The notes under the pieces were generated by a model. It ran no database searches. It was given only the letters and a program-made list of their open reading frames with translations, and was not told the origin of the DNA. The position numbers were made by a program, and so were the translations under genes. From Oscillospiraceae bacterium (lineage in GTDB: Bacteria; Bacillota; Clostridia; Oscillospirales; Acutalibacteraceae), in the NCBI GenBank assembly GCA_015065615.1, contig SVPY01000025.1:1-41315 (forward strand): a stretch of 41,315 nt of DNA, in the 5' to 3' direction. Shown here one piece after another: positions 32,490 to 40,375 of the stretch (positions are counted from its first letter, which is position 1; each line of letters begins with the position of its first letter).

Positions 32490-33872
32490 TTAAATTGTGC
32501 AGGCAACCTGAGTGCCTTCGGAGTTGTAGCCTGTAGCCATAAGTTTATTCATAAATCTGAGGTAAGGTCTCTTGTAGCGGCGCTTCATTACTTCGCCGTC
32601 TTCAGCGTCCAGATCTGCCCAAATTTCAAAGCAGGTGCCGTTAGCTACCATTATCTGTTCGCCCGGTAAATCCAGCATTTTTCCGAATCGGTAAGCACCG
32701 CATTCATCAATGTGAGCGATTTTATTGCCTTCGCAGTCAAGAATATCGCCTCTGCCGCTTTCATCGGTTACGAAGAACTCGTGGTAACCGTCGCCGTTTA
32801 AATCGAAGGGAAGAACCTTATAGCCGGGGTAGGGAAGCTGGAAGTCCACTTCCTCGCCTGTGTAAGCATCGTGGAAGAATACGCCCGTTACCTCGTGGTT
32901 AAAGCCTTCATCATCGGGTACGAAGGTTTCCTTCATGCTCATTGAAATTTTACGGTAAGTGCCTTCCTTTTCGCCTTTAATATTTGCAAGCCAAGCCGTA
33001 TGCATATGGCCAACGTCTACTGCGCTCCATACAACCGTGCCGTCGGGCTTAAATACGTATACTCGCTTCTGGTCGGGTCTTTCGTCGCCTTCACGGCAGG
33101 TGAAAATAAACCAATCGTCATCCTTTTCGGGGTGTAAGTAAGGCGCGATAAGATCGGAGTGACCTACGTAATCGGGCGCCAAGCATACTAACTGATGACC
33201 GTCGTCAAGAGATAAAATTCTTTCACCCCAGAATAATTCGTCAACACCGTCGTCGTTAATATCAATAACGGGTGTAACATGGCTTGCCTTGGGACCGCCA
33301 TCTTCATTCATAATGGCAATTTCCCAACGGGGTTCCATGTTGTTATTCCAGCCCTGCAGGTACATATTGGCGTAAGTACCCTGGCAGGTAACCAGTACGG
33401 GCTCGCCGTGAGCATAACCTGCTACAATGTAGTAGCGGTAAGCAAGGCTCATTCTCTCATTGAAGGTGTTCCAGGGCCACTGCCATGAGCCTGTTATCTC
33501 GCCTGTCATAGCATCAAGTCTTTCAAGTTTTCTGTGCATAAAGGAGAAGGGTGCGCCGTAGTTATTAAGAACGTAAATTTCGTCCACGCCATCTTTATCC
33601 ATATCAAAAGCAAGGGCAGGAACGAACCATACACCGGGAAGAACGCCGTCGGGTAAAGTTTTTTCCCATAAAAGATTTCCGTCTATATCAAACATTTTAA
33701 GGATAACGTCCTCAAAACCCTTGAATCGGATAAGCTCTTCACCGGGGTCTGCGCCGCCGCCTGAAGAATAAACGAAGAACATACCATCTTTATCCTTTAA
33801 TCGGCAGTTGCAGGAATGGGTGTAACCGATTTTACCGCCCATGTCGTATTTTTTTACACACTGTAAATTCAT
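32490..33872 (-). CDS. PL11-like beta-propeller protein, copy 2
   Basis: 460 residues when started at ATG 33872 (MNLQCVKKYDMGGK), which aligns with the other two copies. An in-frame ATG at 33914 adds 14 residues (MKGKFCFSKALVII); neither start has a clear Shine-Dalgarno site, unlike the paralogues. The propeller motifs are the same (DMDKDGVDEIYV, DINDDGVDELFWGERILSLDDGHQ, DLNGDGYHEFFV). The leader holds a compact three-way-junction fold that ends 6 nt before ATG 33914, so translation may be controlled. Confidence 0.6.
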   Translation of the reverse strand: MNLQCVKKYDMGGKIGYTHSCNCRLKDKDGMFFVYSSGGGADPGEELIRFKGFEDVILKMFDIDGNLLWEKTLPDGVLPGVWFVPALAFDMDKDGVDEIYVLNNYGAPFSFMHRKLERLDAMTGEITGSWQWPWNTFNERMSLAYRYYIVAGYAHGEPVLVTCQGTYANMYLQGWNNNMEPRWEIAIMNEDGGPKASHVTPVIDINDDGVDELFWGERILSLDDGHQLVCLAPDYVGHSDLIAPYLHPEKDDDWFIFTCREGDERPDQKRVYVFKPDGTVVWSAVDVGHMHTAWLANIKGEKEGTYRKISMSMKETFVPDDEGFNHEVTGVFFHDAYTGEEVDFQLPYPGYKVLPFDLNGDGYHEFFVTDESGRGDILDCEGNKIAHIDECGAYRFGKMLDLPGEQIMVANGTCFEIWADLDAEDGEVMKRRYKRPYLRFMNKLMATGYNSEGTQVACTI

Positions 33873-33920
33873 AATTATGACCAAAGCTTTGCTGAAACAA
33901 AACTTTCCTTTCATATATTC

Positions 33921-33972
33921 TTTGTGGCGGTTTCTCCGGAAACTGAAACTTTAAAAGTTTCAAAGCCACAAA
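33921..33972 (-). ncRNA. Possible cis-acting RNA: compact three-way junction in the leader of PL11-like copy 2
   Basis: Outer stem TTTGTGGC (33921-33928) with GCCACAAA (33965-33972), 8 bp. Inside are GTTTC-TCCG-GAAAC (33930-33943) and GAAACTT/AAGTTTC (33945-33961). On the transcribed strand the outer stem ends 6 nt before ATG 33914. No similar fold precedes the other two copies. The fold was found by eye only. Confidence 0.4.
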
Positions 33973-33979
33973 AATATCA

Positions 33980-34000
33980 GTTTGAAATTTATTTTCAAAC
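33980..34000 (-). terminator. Terminator-like hairpin between PL11-like copies 3 and 2
   Basis: GTTTGAAA and TTTCAAAC around a 5-nt loop. On the transcribed strand it is followed by TGATATTTTTG, so it could end or attenuate part of the transcripts inside the operon. Confidence 0.5.
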
Positions 34001-34020
34001 TTAACTCTTTTTATAAAGGA

Positions 34021-35427
34021 TCAGTAAATACCGCAGTTAGTCTGGCTGCCTACCCAGTTGTAGCCCGTTGCCATTAATTTCTGCATAAAGTTTAAATAGG
34101 GGAGGCTGTAGCGCTTTTTCATAATTTCGCCGTCAACAGCGTCTAAATCAGCATAGATGTAAATGCTCTTGCCGTCCTCACTTGAAGCCATAATATGTTC
34201 ACCGGGAAGGTCCAATATTTTACCGAAGCGGATAGCACCGTCAAAATTGATGCAGGGGCTTTCGATATGACCTATCTTGTTGCCCTCTACGTCCAAAATA
34301 TCGCCTCTTGCTTCAGGACATACAACAAAATATTCGCTGTAGCCGTCGCCGTTTATATCGAGAGGGAACATATCGTTGCCGGGGTAGGGCAGTTTGTAGT
34401 CAATTTCCTCACCCGTGTAGGCATCAAAATAGAAAATACCCGTCACTTCGTGGTTAAAGCCGCAATCGTCAGGCTTAAATACCTGCTGCATTGTCATTGC
34501 AATTTTACGGTAGGTGCCTTCTTTTTCGCCCTTGATGTTTGCAAGCCATGCTGTGTGCATATGACCTGTATCTACGGCTTTCCATACAATATCACCGTTT
34601 AAACGGAATGTGTAAACTCTCTTCTGGCCTTCTACCTCGCCGCCTTCACGGCAGGTGAAAACATACCAGTCGTTATCGCCTTCGTTTCCTAAGTAAGGCA
34701 CTATCAAATCGGAGTGGCCGTCGTAGTCGGGTGCAAGGCAAATTATTTCATGACCGTCATCAAGGGATAAAATTCTTTCACCCCAGAAAAGCTCATCTAT
34801 GCCGTCGCCGTTTATATCAATAATAGGTGTAACGTGGCTGGCTCTGGGACCCGGGTCGCTATCCTTTATAACAATATCCCAGCGGGGCTCCATATTATTG
34901 TTCCAGCCCTGCAGATACATATTTCCGTAAGTACCCTGACAGGTAACCAATACCGGCTCGCCTTTTACGTAGCCTGCAATAATATAGTAGCGGTAGCAAA
35001 GGCTCATTCTTTCTTCAAATGTATTCCAGGGCCACTGCCATGATCCTGTTAATTCACCTGTTTCGGCGTCCCATCTTTCAAGCTTGCGGTGCATAAAGGA
35101 GAAAGGTGCGCCGTGATTGTTAAGTACGTAAATTTCATCCACGCCGTCTTTATCCATATCAAAGGGAACGACGGGACAGAACCATATACCGGGCAGTACG
35201 CCGTCGGGAAGTTCTTTTTCCCAAAGCATATTGCCGTCTAAATCAAACATTTTAAGCCATACTGTGCTTATACCGTTGAAGCGGAGAATTTCTTCACCGG
35301 GGTCAACACCGTTTCCTTCGGAAAGAACGAAAAGTATGCCATCTTTATCTTTTAATCGTACGTTACAGCTGTGACAATAACCTACGTTCATTCCCATATC
35401 GAATTTTTTAACTACCTGAAGATTCAT
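34021..35427 (-). CDS. PL11-like beta-propeller protein, copy 3
   Basis: 468 residues starting MNLQVVKKFDMGMN after AAGGAGG. Same layout as the other two copies: DMDKDGVDEIYVLNNHGAPFSFMHRKLERWD, EPVLVTCQGTYGNMYLQGWNNNMEPRWD, DINGDGIDELFWGERILSLDDGHE, and HMHTAWLANIKGEKEGTYRKIAMTMQQVF. It starts 13 nt after the GH105 stop, so the two are translated together. A rhamnogalacturonan-directed role is inferred from this pairing. Confidence 0.6.
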   Translation of the reverse strand: MNLQVVKKFDMGMNVGYCHSCNVRLKDKDGILFVLSEGNGVDPGEEILRFNGISTVWLKMFDLDGNMLWEKELPDGVLPGIWFCPVVPFDMDKDGVDEIYVLNNHGAPFSFMHRKLERWDAETGELTGSWQWPWNTFEERMSLCYRYYIIAGYVKGEPVLVTCQGTYGNMYLQGWNNNMEPRWDIVIKDSDPGPRASHVTPIIDINGDGIDELFWGERILSLDDGHEIICLAPDYDGHSDLIVPYLGNEGDNDWYVFTCREGGEVEGQKRVYTFRLNGDIVWKAVDTGHMHTAWLANIKGEKEGTYRKIAMTMQQVFKPDDCGFNHEVTGIFYFDAYTGEEIDYKLPYPGNDMFPLDINGDGYSEYFVVCPEARGDILDVEGNKIGHIESPCINFDGAIRFGKILDLPGEHIMASSEDGKSIYIYADLDAVDGEIMKKRYSLPYLNFMQKLMATGYNWVGSQTNCGIY

Positions 35428-35440
35428 ATTAAATCCTCCT

Positions 35441-36463
35441 TCAGTTTTCCTCTGCCTCGAGGAAGAATAAGAGTGCTAAGGACTGGCCGTAAGGCTGGTG
35501 GCCGAGAGCGATGTTTCTGTATTCATCAAGATCGTAGTAAAGGCAGGTACCTGCGGAAACTTCGTCGCAGAAGCCTTCTTCATTGATTAAACCATTGATA
35601 GCAGGCAGGGCTTTCATAGCATTTTCAAGGTATTTTTCGGGGAGGATGCCTCTGTGTACAGCTTTTAAAAGACCGTAACCAATACCTGAAGTAGCTGAAG
35701 CTTCGGCGTAAGAACCTTCAACGTCATCAACAAGTGTGTGCCACATACCCTTATCGTCCTGATATTTGCAAAGCGCCTCAGCGTGAGTTTCAACTGTGCC
35801 CTTTAAGTACATTTCGATGCAAGCAGGTAAACGACCCTTGGCAATATCCAACATATCAACTATACTTGCAATTATCCATGCGTTGCATCTGCCCCAGTGA
35901 GCCTTGCCGAAGTGGTGCTTGCCGATAAAGTTATAGCCATGGTAGAAGAGGCCTGTTTCTGTATCGGAGAGGTATTTGATGTGAATTAAGAACTGGCGTA
36001 TGCTTTCCTGCATATAGTCGTCATTATTTTCGAGAATAGCCATTCTTGCCATAAAGAGAGCGCCCATATAAAGAGTATCGCCCCAAAGCTGAACATCGTT
36101 GTTACTGTCGATTGTAACGTGCTGGAAGCCGCCTTCGGGAGTTTTGATAAGCTCGTTCATCGCATAGTTTGCGCCGATTCTGCAAAGGTCGAGATATTCT
36201 TTTTTACCTGATTCCTCGTAAAGATATGTAAGAGTTAAAAGGGGAGAGAGACTGTTAACGTTCCAGCGAATCTTATTAAGCTCAATCTGGCGGTCAAACC
36301 ACTTTGTAAGATAATCATATACCTCGGGGTCTCTTGTTTTCTGATAGCAAAGGTAAAGTCCGTAAAGACCAACACCCTGATACCAGTCCCAGATTTCCAT
36401 CTGCTTTTTTCCGCTTTCGGATTCAGTTAAAGCATTAATAACCTTTTTGATATTTTCGTTCAT
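35441..36463 (-). CDS. GH105 unsaturated rhamnogalacturonyl hydrolase (YteR-like)
   Basis: About 340 residues. ATG 36463 is 9 nt after AAAGGA; ATG 36472 touches that site. It has the alpha/alpha-barrel pattern of GH88/GH105: WDWYQGVGLYGLYLCYQKT, DNNDVQLWGDTLYMGALFMARM (with the catalytic Asp region), AHWGRCNAWIIASIVDML, and EASATSGIGYGLLKAV. The enzyme releases the unsaturated galacturonate from the end of rhamnogalacturonan oligosaccharides by hydrating the double bond. The product rearranges to the KduI substrate, which is two steps down the same operon. No signal peptide. Confidence 0.88.
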   Translation of the reverse strand: MNENIKKVINALTESESGKKQMEIWDWYQGVGLYGLYLCYQKTRDPEVYDYLTKWFDRQIELNKIRWNVNSLSPLLTLTYLYEESGKKEYLDLCRIGANYAMNELIKTPEGGFQHVTIDSNNDVQLWGDTLYMGALFMARMAILENNDDYMQESIRQFLIHIKYLSDTETGLFYHGYNFIGKHHFGKAHWGRCNAWIIASIVDMLDIAKGRLPACIEMYLKGTVETHAEALCKYQDDKGMWHTLVDDVEGSYAEASATSGIGYGLLKAVHRGILPEKYLENAMKALPAINGLINEEGFCDEVSAGTCLYYDLDEYRNIALGHQPYGQSLALLFFLEAEEN

Positions 36464-36513
36464 AATAAACATTCCTTTCGTTTTATATTAATTTCCGTTT
36501 GAAGCAATACTAT

Positions 36514-36542
36514 TATATACTGTACTGATTTAATGTTATCAA
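36514..36542 (-). promoter_or_regulatory. Promoter of the leftward uronide operon
   Basis: Read on the minus strand: TTGATA (36542-36537), 17-nt spacer, TATATA (36519-36514), about 50 nt before the GH105 start. Confidence 0.6.
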
Positions 36543-36634
36543 ATCCCGGTAGAAAAGTAAAGTAAGGCTTTTAAAAAAACTTAGAATATGCCAATAATTT
36601 GCTAAGAATGTGACAACAAAATTTACAAATACGG

Positions 36635-36663
36635 TTGAAATAATGCTCCTCTAAGTGTAAAAT
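36635..36663 (+). promoter_or_regulatory. Promoter of the Sfp-metallophosphoesterase operon
   Basis: TTGAAA at 36635-36640, 17-nt spacer, TAAAAT at 36658-36663. Confidence 0.65.
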
Positions 36664-36727
36664 ATAACAAAATTAATTAAAAAAGTCTATAACAAAAGTG
36701 CTCACTTTACTTTCTCGGGGGGATATT

Positions 36728-37372
36728 TTGGAAAATAAAATTAATATATTTCTTTTTTGCATTGAAAATTTAAGTGAAAACGATTTAATAAATATTATAG
36801 ATGAATTCCCCGAGGAGATTAAAGAGAAAACTGAAAACAAAAAGCTTTTAAAGGCGAGGCTTTTAACCGCCGCTTCGTATAAAATGCTCTTTGATTTCTG
36901 CAAAGATAAGATAGGCTATATCCCTGAAATTAAAATAAAAAACGGCGGCAAGCCTTATTTTGAAAAGGGCGAAATTTATTTCAGTATATCTCACTCAAAA
37001 AATATTGCAGTATGCGCGGTAAGTGGCAGCGAAATAGGCGTGGATATTGAAAGACTTGATAAGGAAAGAGACTATCTCGGTTTGGCAGAAAGATATTTTG
37101 CAAAAAATGAATACGAAAGAATAAAGAAAAGCGAAAACATAAAAGAGACTTTTGTAAAATACTGGACCGCCAAGGAAGCTTACATTAAATTTACAGGTGA
37201 AGGCTTTAAGCGGGGTATGAATTATTTCGAGGCGGATTTTGAAAATTCCCCGCATTTTAAAGGGGAGAATATGCCATCTCTTTATACGGTAAAACTCAAA
37301 GATGAGTTTTATTTATCCCTCGTTTTCAGCGGTGAAAAAAATATAAAAATAATAAAGAAGGAGAAATTATAA
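36728..37372 (+). CDS. 4'-phosphopantetheinyl transferase, Sfp type
   Basis: 214 residues from TTG 36728, 5 nt after a GGGGGG ribosome site; the GTG at 36698 has none. Motifs are KNGGKPYF, FSISHSKN, GVDIERLD and VKYWTAKEAYIKFTGEGF, giving the Mg2+ Asp and Glu and the catalytic Glu/Lys pair. It transfers phosphopantetheine from CoA to carrier proteins. No carrier protein, NRPS or PKS lies in the window. Its stop overlaps the ATG of the next gene. Confidence 0.88.
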   Translation: MENKINIFLFCIENLSENDLINIIDEFPEEIKEKTENKKLLKARLLTAASYKMLFDFCKDKIGYIPEIKIKNGGKPYFEKGEIYFSISHSKNIAVCAVSGSEIGVDIERLDKERDYLGLAERYFAKNEYERIKKSENIKETFVKYWTAKEAYIKFTGEGFKRGMNYFEADFENSPHFKGENMPSLYTVKLKDEFYLSLVFSGEKNIKIIKKEKL

Positions 37373-38337
37373 TGGACAAGGTCAAAGAATTATTCGAAAA
37401 TAAAAAAGAGCTTAAATTCAGGGATGGCAAATTTAAAATTATGATGATGAGCGATCTGCACGGCGGGGTGGACTGCAGCCCTCAGATAAGTGTAGCTATT
37501 GATGCGATGGTAGAGAGCGAGAAGCCTGATTTCGTATTTTTCTGCGGTGATACTGCAGGTCCCGGTAAAATTCACGTGGAAAACGAAAAAGAGCTGCGCG
37601 ATATGCTTGATGATTTTATGACTCCTCTGGAGAAAAGAAATATCCCCTGGGCACACGTTTTCGGTAATCATGACGATAACCACGGTATAAATAATGAGGA
37701 GCAGATAGAGATATATAAGTCTTACCCTAACTGCCTTTCCAAGCGCGGTGATAAGAATATTCACGGTATAGGTAACTATATTATCCCCGTTATTGGTTCA
37801 AGCGGTGAGCCTGAACTTATTTTATATTTCCTCGATTCCAAAAACCGCCGAATTTACCTCCATTACGATCAGGTTATGTGGTATATAAATTCCTCCGAAG
37901 CTATAGAAAAAGCGTACGGCAGAAAAATTCCTTCTTTAATGTTTATGCATATTCCCATGCCCGAGCTGCAGATAATTGACGATAACCGTGAGGAATGTAA
38001 AACTATAGGCACAGCAGCCCATCACGAGCCTCTGCCCAGAATAAGTTCAGGTCTTTTTAACGCCTGCGTACAGCGCGGTGACATTAAGGGCATTTTCTTC
38101 GGTCACGACCACTATAGCGATTTTGTAGGCGAGCTTAACGGCATAAGAATGGGCTACGATGCAAGTATGGATTATAACGCAGGTCAAAGTGACGAGATGC
38201 GCGGCGTGAGAATTTTCGAAATAGATGAAAAGGATGCAGCAAATTTTGTTACCTATATGAAGCGTGTTAAGGAAGTTATGGGCGAAAAAGGCAATAAACG
38301 GAATTACTATTCCGAAATACACGGAATGTGGTTTTAA
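37372..38337 (+). CDS. Calcineurin-like metallophosphoesterase
   Basis: 321 residues; its ATG overlaps the stop of the Sfp gene. Metal ligands run in the usual order: SDLHGG (D-x-H), FFCGDTAG, VFGNHDDNH, LMFMHIP, FFGHDHY. It has no signal peptide. The family cleaves phosphomono- or diesters; substrate unknown. The last 15 codons are partly repeated downstream of the next gene (39850-39894). Confidence 0.88.
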   Translation: MDKVKELFENKKELKFRDGKFKIMMMSDLHGGVDCSPQISVAIDAMVESEKPDFVFFCGDTAGPGKIHVENEKELRDMLDDFMTPLEKRNIPWAHVFGNHDDNHGINNEEQIEIYKSYPNCLSKRGDKNIHGIGNYIIPVIGSSGEPELILYFLDSKNRRIYLHYDQVMWYINSSEAIEKAYGRKIPSLMFMHIPMPELQIIDDNREECKTIGTAAHHEPLPRISSGLFNACVQRGDIKGIFFGHDHYSDFVGELNGIRMGYDASMDYNAGQSDEMRGVRIFEIDEKDAANFVTYMKRVKEVMGEKGNKRNYYSEIHGMWF

Positions 38338-38338
38338 T
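38291..38338 (+). repeat. Direct repeat, upstream copy (3' end of the metallophosphoesterase gene)
   Basis: 48 nt; its last 34 nt match 39864-39897 at 33 positions. Encodes the C-terminal NKRNYYSEIHGMWF and the stop. Confidence 0.8.
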
Positions 38339-38364
38339 TTTAGATGATTGTAAGTTAAAAGCAT

Positions 38365-38380
38365 CAGGTCAATTGACCTG
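38365..38380. promoter_or_regulatory. Perfect 16-bp palindrome upstream of the GH28-like gene
   Basis: CAGGTCAATTGACCTG, lying 75 nt before the start codon. It has no U-run and looks like an operator for a dimeric repressor. Confidence 0.45.
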
Positions 38381-38454
38381 TGTTCTTAATGTTGATTTTA
38401 AAATTTAACAGAATATGTTATAACCATATCTTTTATCAAAAGGAAAATTTCTGT

Positions 38455-39846
38455 ATGAGTGTAATGCAAGAAAAAATCAGAATAAAGCAACACATTATTG
38501 AGGAAACGCTTCAAGCCAAAAAGCAAAATGAGGAGGCTATCAGTCGTCTGAATGATTCTGTTTCTCTTTCTGAATACCGCGAGCTTGTCCGAATAGGTCG
38601 GCACGGCTTGGTTTGGACTGATGCACTGCAGGCAGCTTTAAACGAACATGAAATAATTGTTATTCCTCAATCCGAAGAAATATATTGGTTGGATAATACC
38701 GTGTCAATTCCCTCAAACAGACGTATCGAAGCGACGGGAGCAACTATCCGAATGTGTCCCGAGTATCCCTACGTTATGCTTCGCAACCAACATGTACATG
38801 ATGGTACCTATTCTCCTATCGATACAAGTGACAGGGATACCAATATTTCCATTCATGGCGGCTGTTGGGATGAGGGGGCTAATAAGCGAGGCGAACGTAG
38901 ATATCACGGTAAGAGAGGATCCTTTGCAGGTGTTCAAACCTGTATGCTGTTCAATAATCTCGATCACCTTACGGTTACTGATATAACCTTTTCTCATGTT
39001 TCCTCCTTTTGCGTTCAGGTAGGAGATCTTACCAACGGCGTATTTGAAAATTTCTTCTTTATTTCATGTTATGCCGATGGTCTGCACATAAACGGAAACA
39101 GCGAAAATTTGTATATCCGCAATTTCAGCGGTCATGTAGGCGATGATTTAGTGGCGCTTAATATGTATGACTGGCTTGGTTCCTCTATCAATTACGGCCC
39201 TGCAAGAAACGTATTTTGTGAGAATATACATTCAGCGCCCGATAGTACGGCAAAGGCAATGCGACTTCAGCCGGGTATTTTTGCTTATCGCGACGGTACG
39301 CTGATTGACTGTTGCCTTAATGATATGTATTTCAGAAATCTTAGCGGTATGTTCGAATATAAGCTTTATTACCAAACACCCCCATACCGTCTCGGAACAA
39401 AACCTGAGGGTGAAGGTGCAGGTTCAGCTGACAATTTATTCTTCGAAAACGTGGAAATTATATCCACACGCCCCGACTATCCTTATGAGCTTCCGAAGGT
39501 AGGATATTTCGGTATGTTTTTCTTGAATTCCAATATTGGGTATATATCGTTGGACAATATAAAATATAAGACAACAGATGAAGTCAGCCCTTATACTTAT
39601 CTTGTAGCAATAGGACCTATGAGCTGGAAAAGAGTAGAAGAGGAGGACGTTGAGGTGTTCGACCCTTATGTAAGCACAACTGTGGATACACTTGATATGA
39701 AAAATATTTTTATCAACGGAAATCATACTGACAATATGGAAAAGATACTTAAGGTGATTGAGTTTGATGACGTCAACCAAGACGGATTTTCCTCAGGAAA
39801 AGGTAAAGTGAATCAAGTGTATATTGATGGGAAGCAAGTTTTATAG
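38455..39846 (+). CDS. GH28-like right-handed beta-helix protein (polygalacturonase fold)
   Basis: 463 residues from ATG 38455, after AAGGAAAA. A helical N-terminus is followed by WTDALQAALNEHEIIVIPQSEEIYWLDNTVSIPSNRRIEATG, the typical opening of pectate-lyase-like beta-helices. Later GLHINGNSENLYIRNFSGHVGDDLVALN carries the GDD motif of GH28. No signal peptide. The substrate may be a pectic oligosaccharide, in line with the uronide operon upstream, but is not proven. The gene is flanked by a duplicated end of the metallophosphoesterase gene. Confidence 0.7.
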   Translation: MSVMQEKIRIKQHIIEETLQAKKQNEEAISRLNDSVSLSEYRELVRIGRHGLVWTDALQAALNEHEIIVIPQSEEIYWLDNTVSIPSNRRIEATGATIRMCPEYPYVMLRNQHVHDGTYSPIDTSDRDTNISIHGGCWDEGANKRGERRYHGKRGSFAGVQTCMLFNNLDHLTVTDITFSHVSSFCVQVGDLTNGVFENFFFISCYADGLHINGNSENLYIRNFSGHVGDDLVALNMYDWLGSSINYGPARNVFCENIHSAPDSTAKAMRLQPGIFAYRDGTLIDCCLNDMYFRNLSGMFEYKLYYQTPPYRLGTKPEGEGAGSADNLFFENVEIISTRPDYPYELPKVGYFGMFFLNSNIGYISLDNIKYKTTDEVSPYTYLVAIGPMSWKRVEEEDVEVFDPYVSTTVDTLDMKNIFINGNHTDNMEKILKVIEFDDVNQDGFSSGKGKVNQVYIDGKQVL

Positions 39847-39849
39847 AGT

Positions 39850-39897
39850 GCAACAAACAGCGCTACTACTCCGAAATACACGGAATGTGGTTTTAAT
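39850..39897 (+). pseudogene. Remnant of a second metallophosphoesterase 3' end (direct repeat copy)
   Basis: Starts 4 nt after the GH28-like stop. It reads CNKQRYYSEIHGMWF and stop, against GNKRNYYSEIHGMWF in the intact gene. Some of the base changes are silent (AAT/AAC, TAT/TAC), so it comes from a diverged homologue that was under selection. No start or ribosome site is present. Confidence 0.75.
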
Positions 39898-39914
39898 AAA
39901 TGAGCAAAAGAAAT

Positions 39915-39946
39915 CCGCAGGTAAGTTCAAATGCCTGCGGGTTTTT
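39915..39946. terminator. Terminator between the GH28-like region and the leftward regulator
   Basis: CCGCAGG (39915-39921) with CCTGCGG (39934-39940), then GTTTTT. Confidence 0.75.
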
Positions 39947-39947
39947 A

Positions 39948-40190
39948 CTATTTAATTTCCTGTTCCAAAGCGTCAAATTCCGGTGTAGAAAAAAATTCAC
40001 CTAAAGTGATGTCAAGTCCGTCGCAGAATTTTTTAATAGTTACAATAGATATATCTCTTCTTTTCTCATCAAGCATACTGTAAGCAGTTGAAGCTGTTAC
40101 ACCGGATAAGTTGGCCAGTTCGTTTATTTTTATATTCCTCTGTTTACAAAGTTCAAGAAATCTATTTGCTACTGCATCTTTTACGCTCAT
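39948..40190 (-). CDS. Small XRE-family repressor
   Basis: 80 residues from ATG 40190 (MSVKDAVANRF), 9 nt after AAGGA; the TTG at 40199 would leave too little room. Almost the whole protein is a Cro/CI helix-turn-helix (INELANLSGVTASTAYSMLDEKRRDISIVTIKKFCDGL). It is divergent to the lipoprotein gene, and the shared 90-190 nt region holds a 30-bp near-palindrome, its likely operator. Confidence 0.8.
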   Translation of the reverse strand: MSVKDAVANRFLELCKQRNIKINELANLSGVTASTAYSMLDEKRRDISIVTIKKFCDGLDITLGEFFSTPEFDALEQEIK

Positions 40191-40278
40191 ATTTATCAAT
40201 CCTTATCTATGTTCCTTGCGGCAATTTGTGGGAATGTTGTTTTTTGGATTCGTTGCCTATAAGAAATGATAAAAAATT

Positions 40279-40308
40279 TTACGCAAAAGCGTATACGCAC
40301 TTGCGTAA
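40279..40308. promoter_or_regulatory. 30-bp near-perfect palindrome, likely operator
   Basis: Symmetric about 40293/40294, with outer arms TTACGCAA and TTGCGTAA and the central palindrome GCGTATACGC. Only the dinucleotide pair between these breaks the symmetry. The right arm contains the -35 box (TTGCGT) of the lipoprotein promoter, so a bound repressor would block RNA polymerase. Confidence 0.7.
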
Positions 40309-40329
40309 TTGCGGAGAATAATATATAAT
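40301..40329 (+). promoter_or_regulatory. Promoter of the lipoprotein gene
   Basis: TTGCGT at 40301-40306, 17-nt spacer, TATAAT at 40324-40329; overlaps the palindrome at 40279-40308. Confidence 0.75.
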
Positions 40330-40375
40330 TATTGTACCTTAAAACAAAAAATTTATAAAAAGGAAAGGTGAAGTT

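Noticed and set aside
31085-35427. Repeated blocks in the minus-strand operon taken as an assembly duplication
   Set aside because: The three copies differ throughout at both base and protein level, so they are true paralogues.
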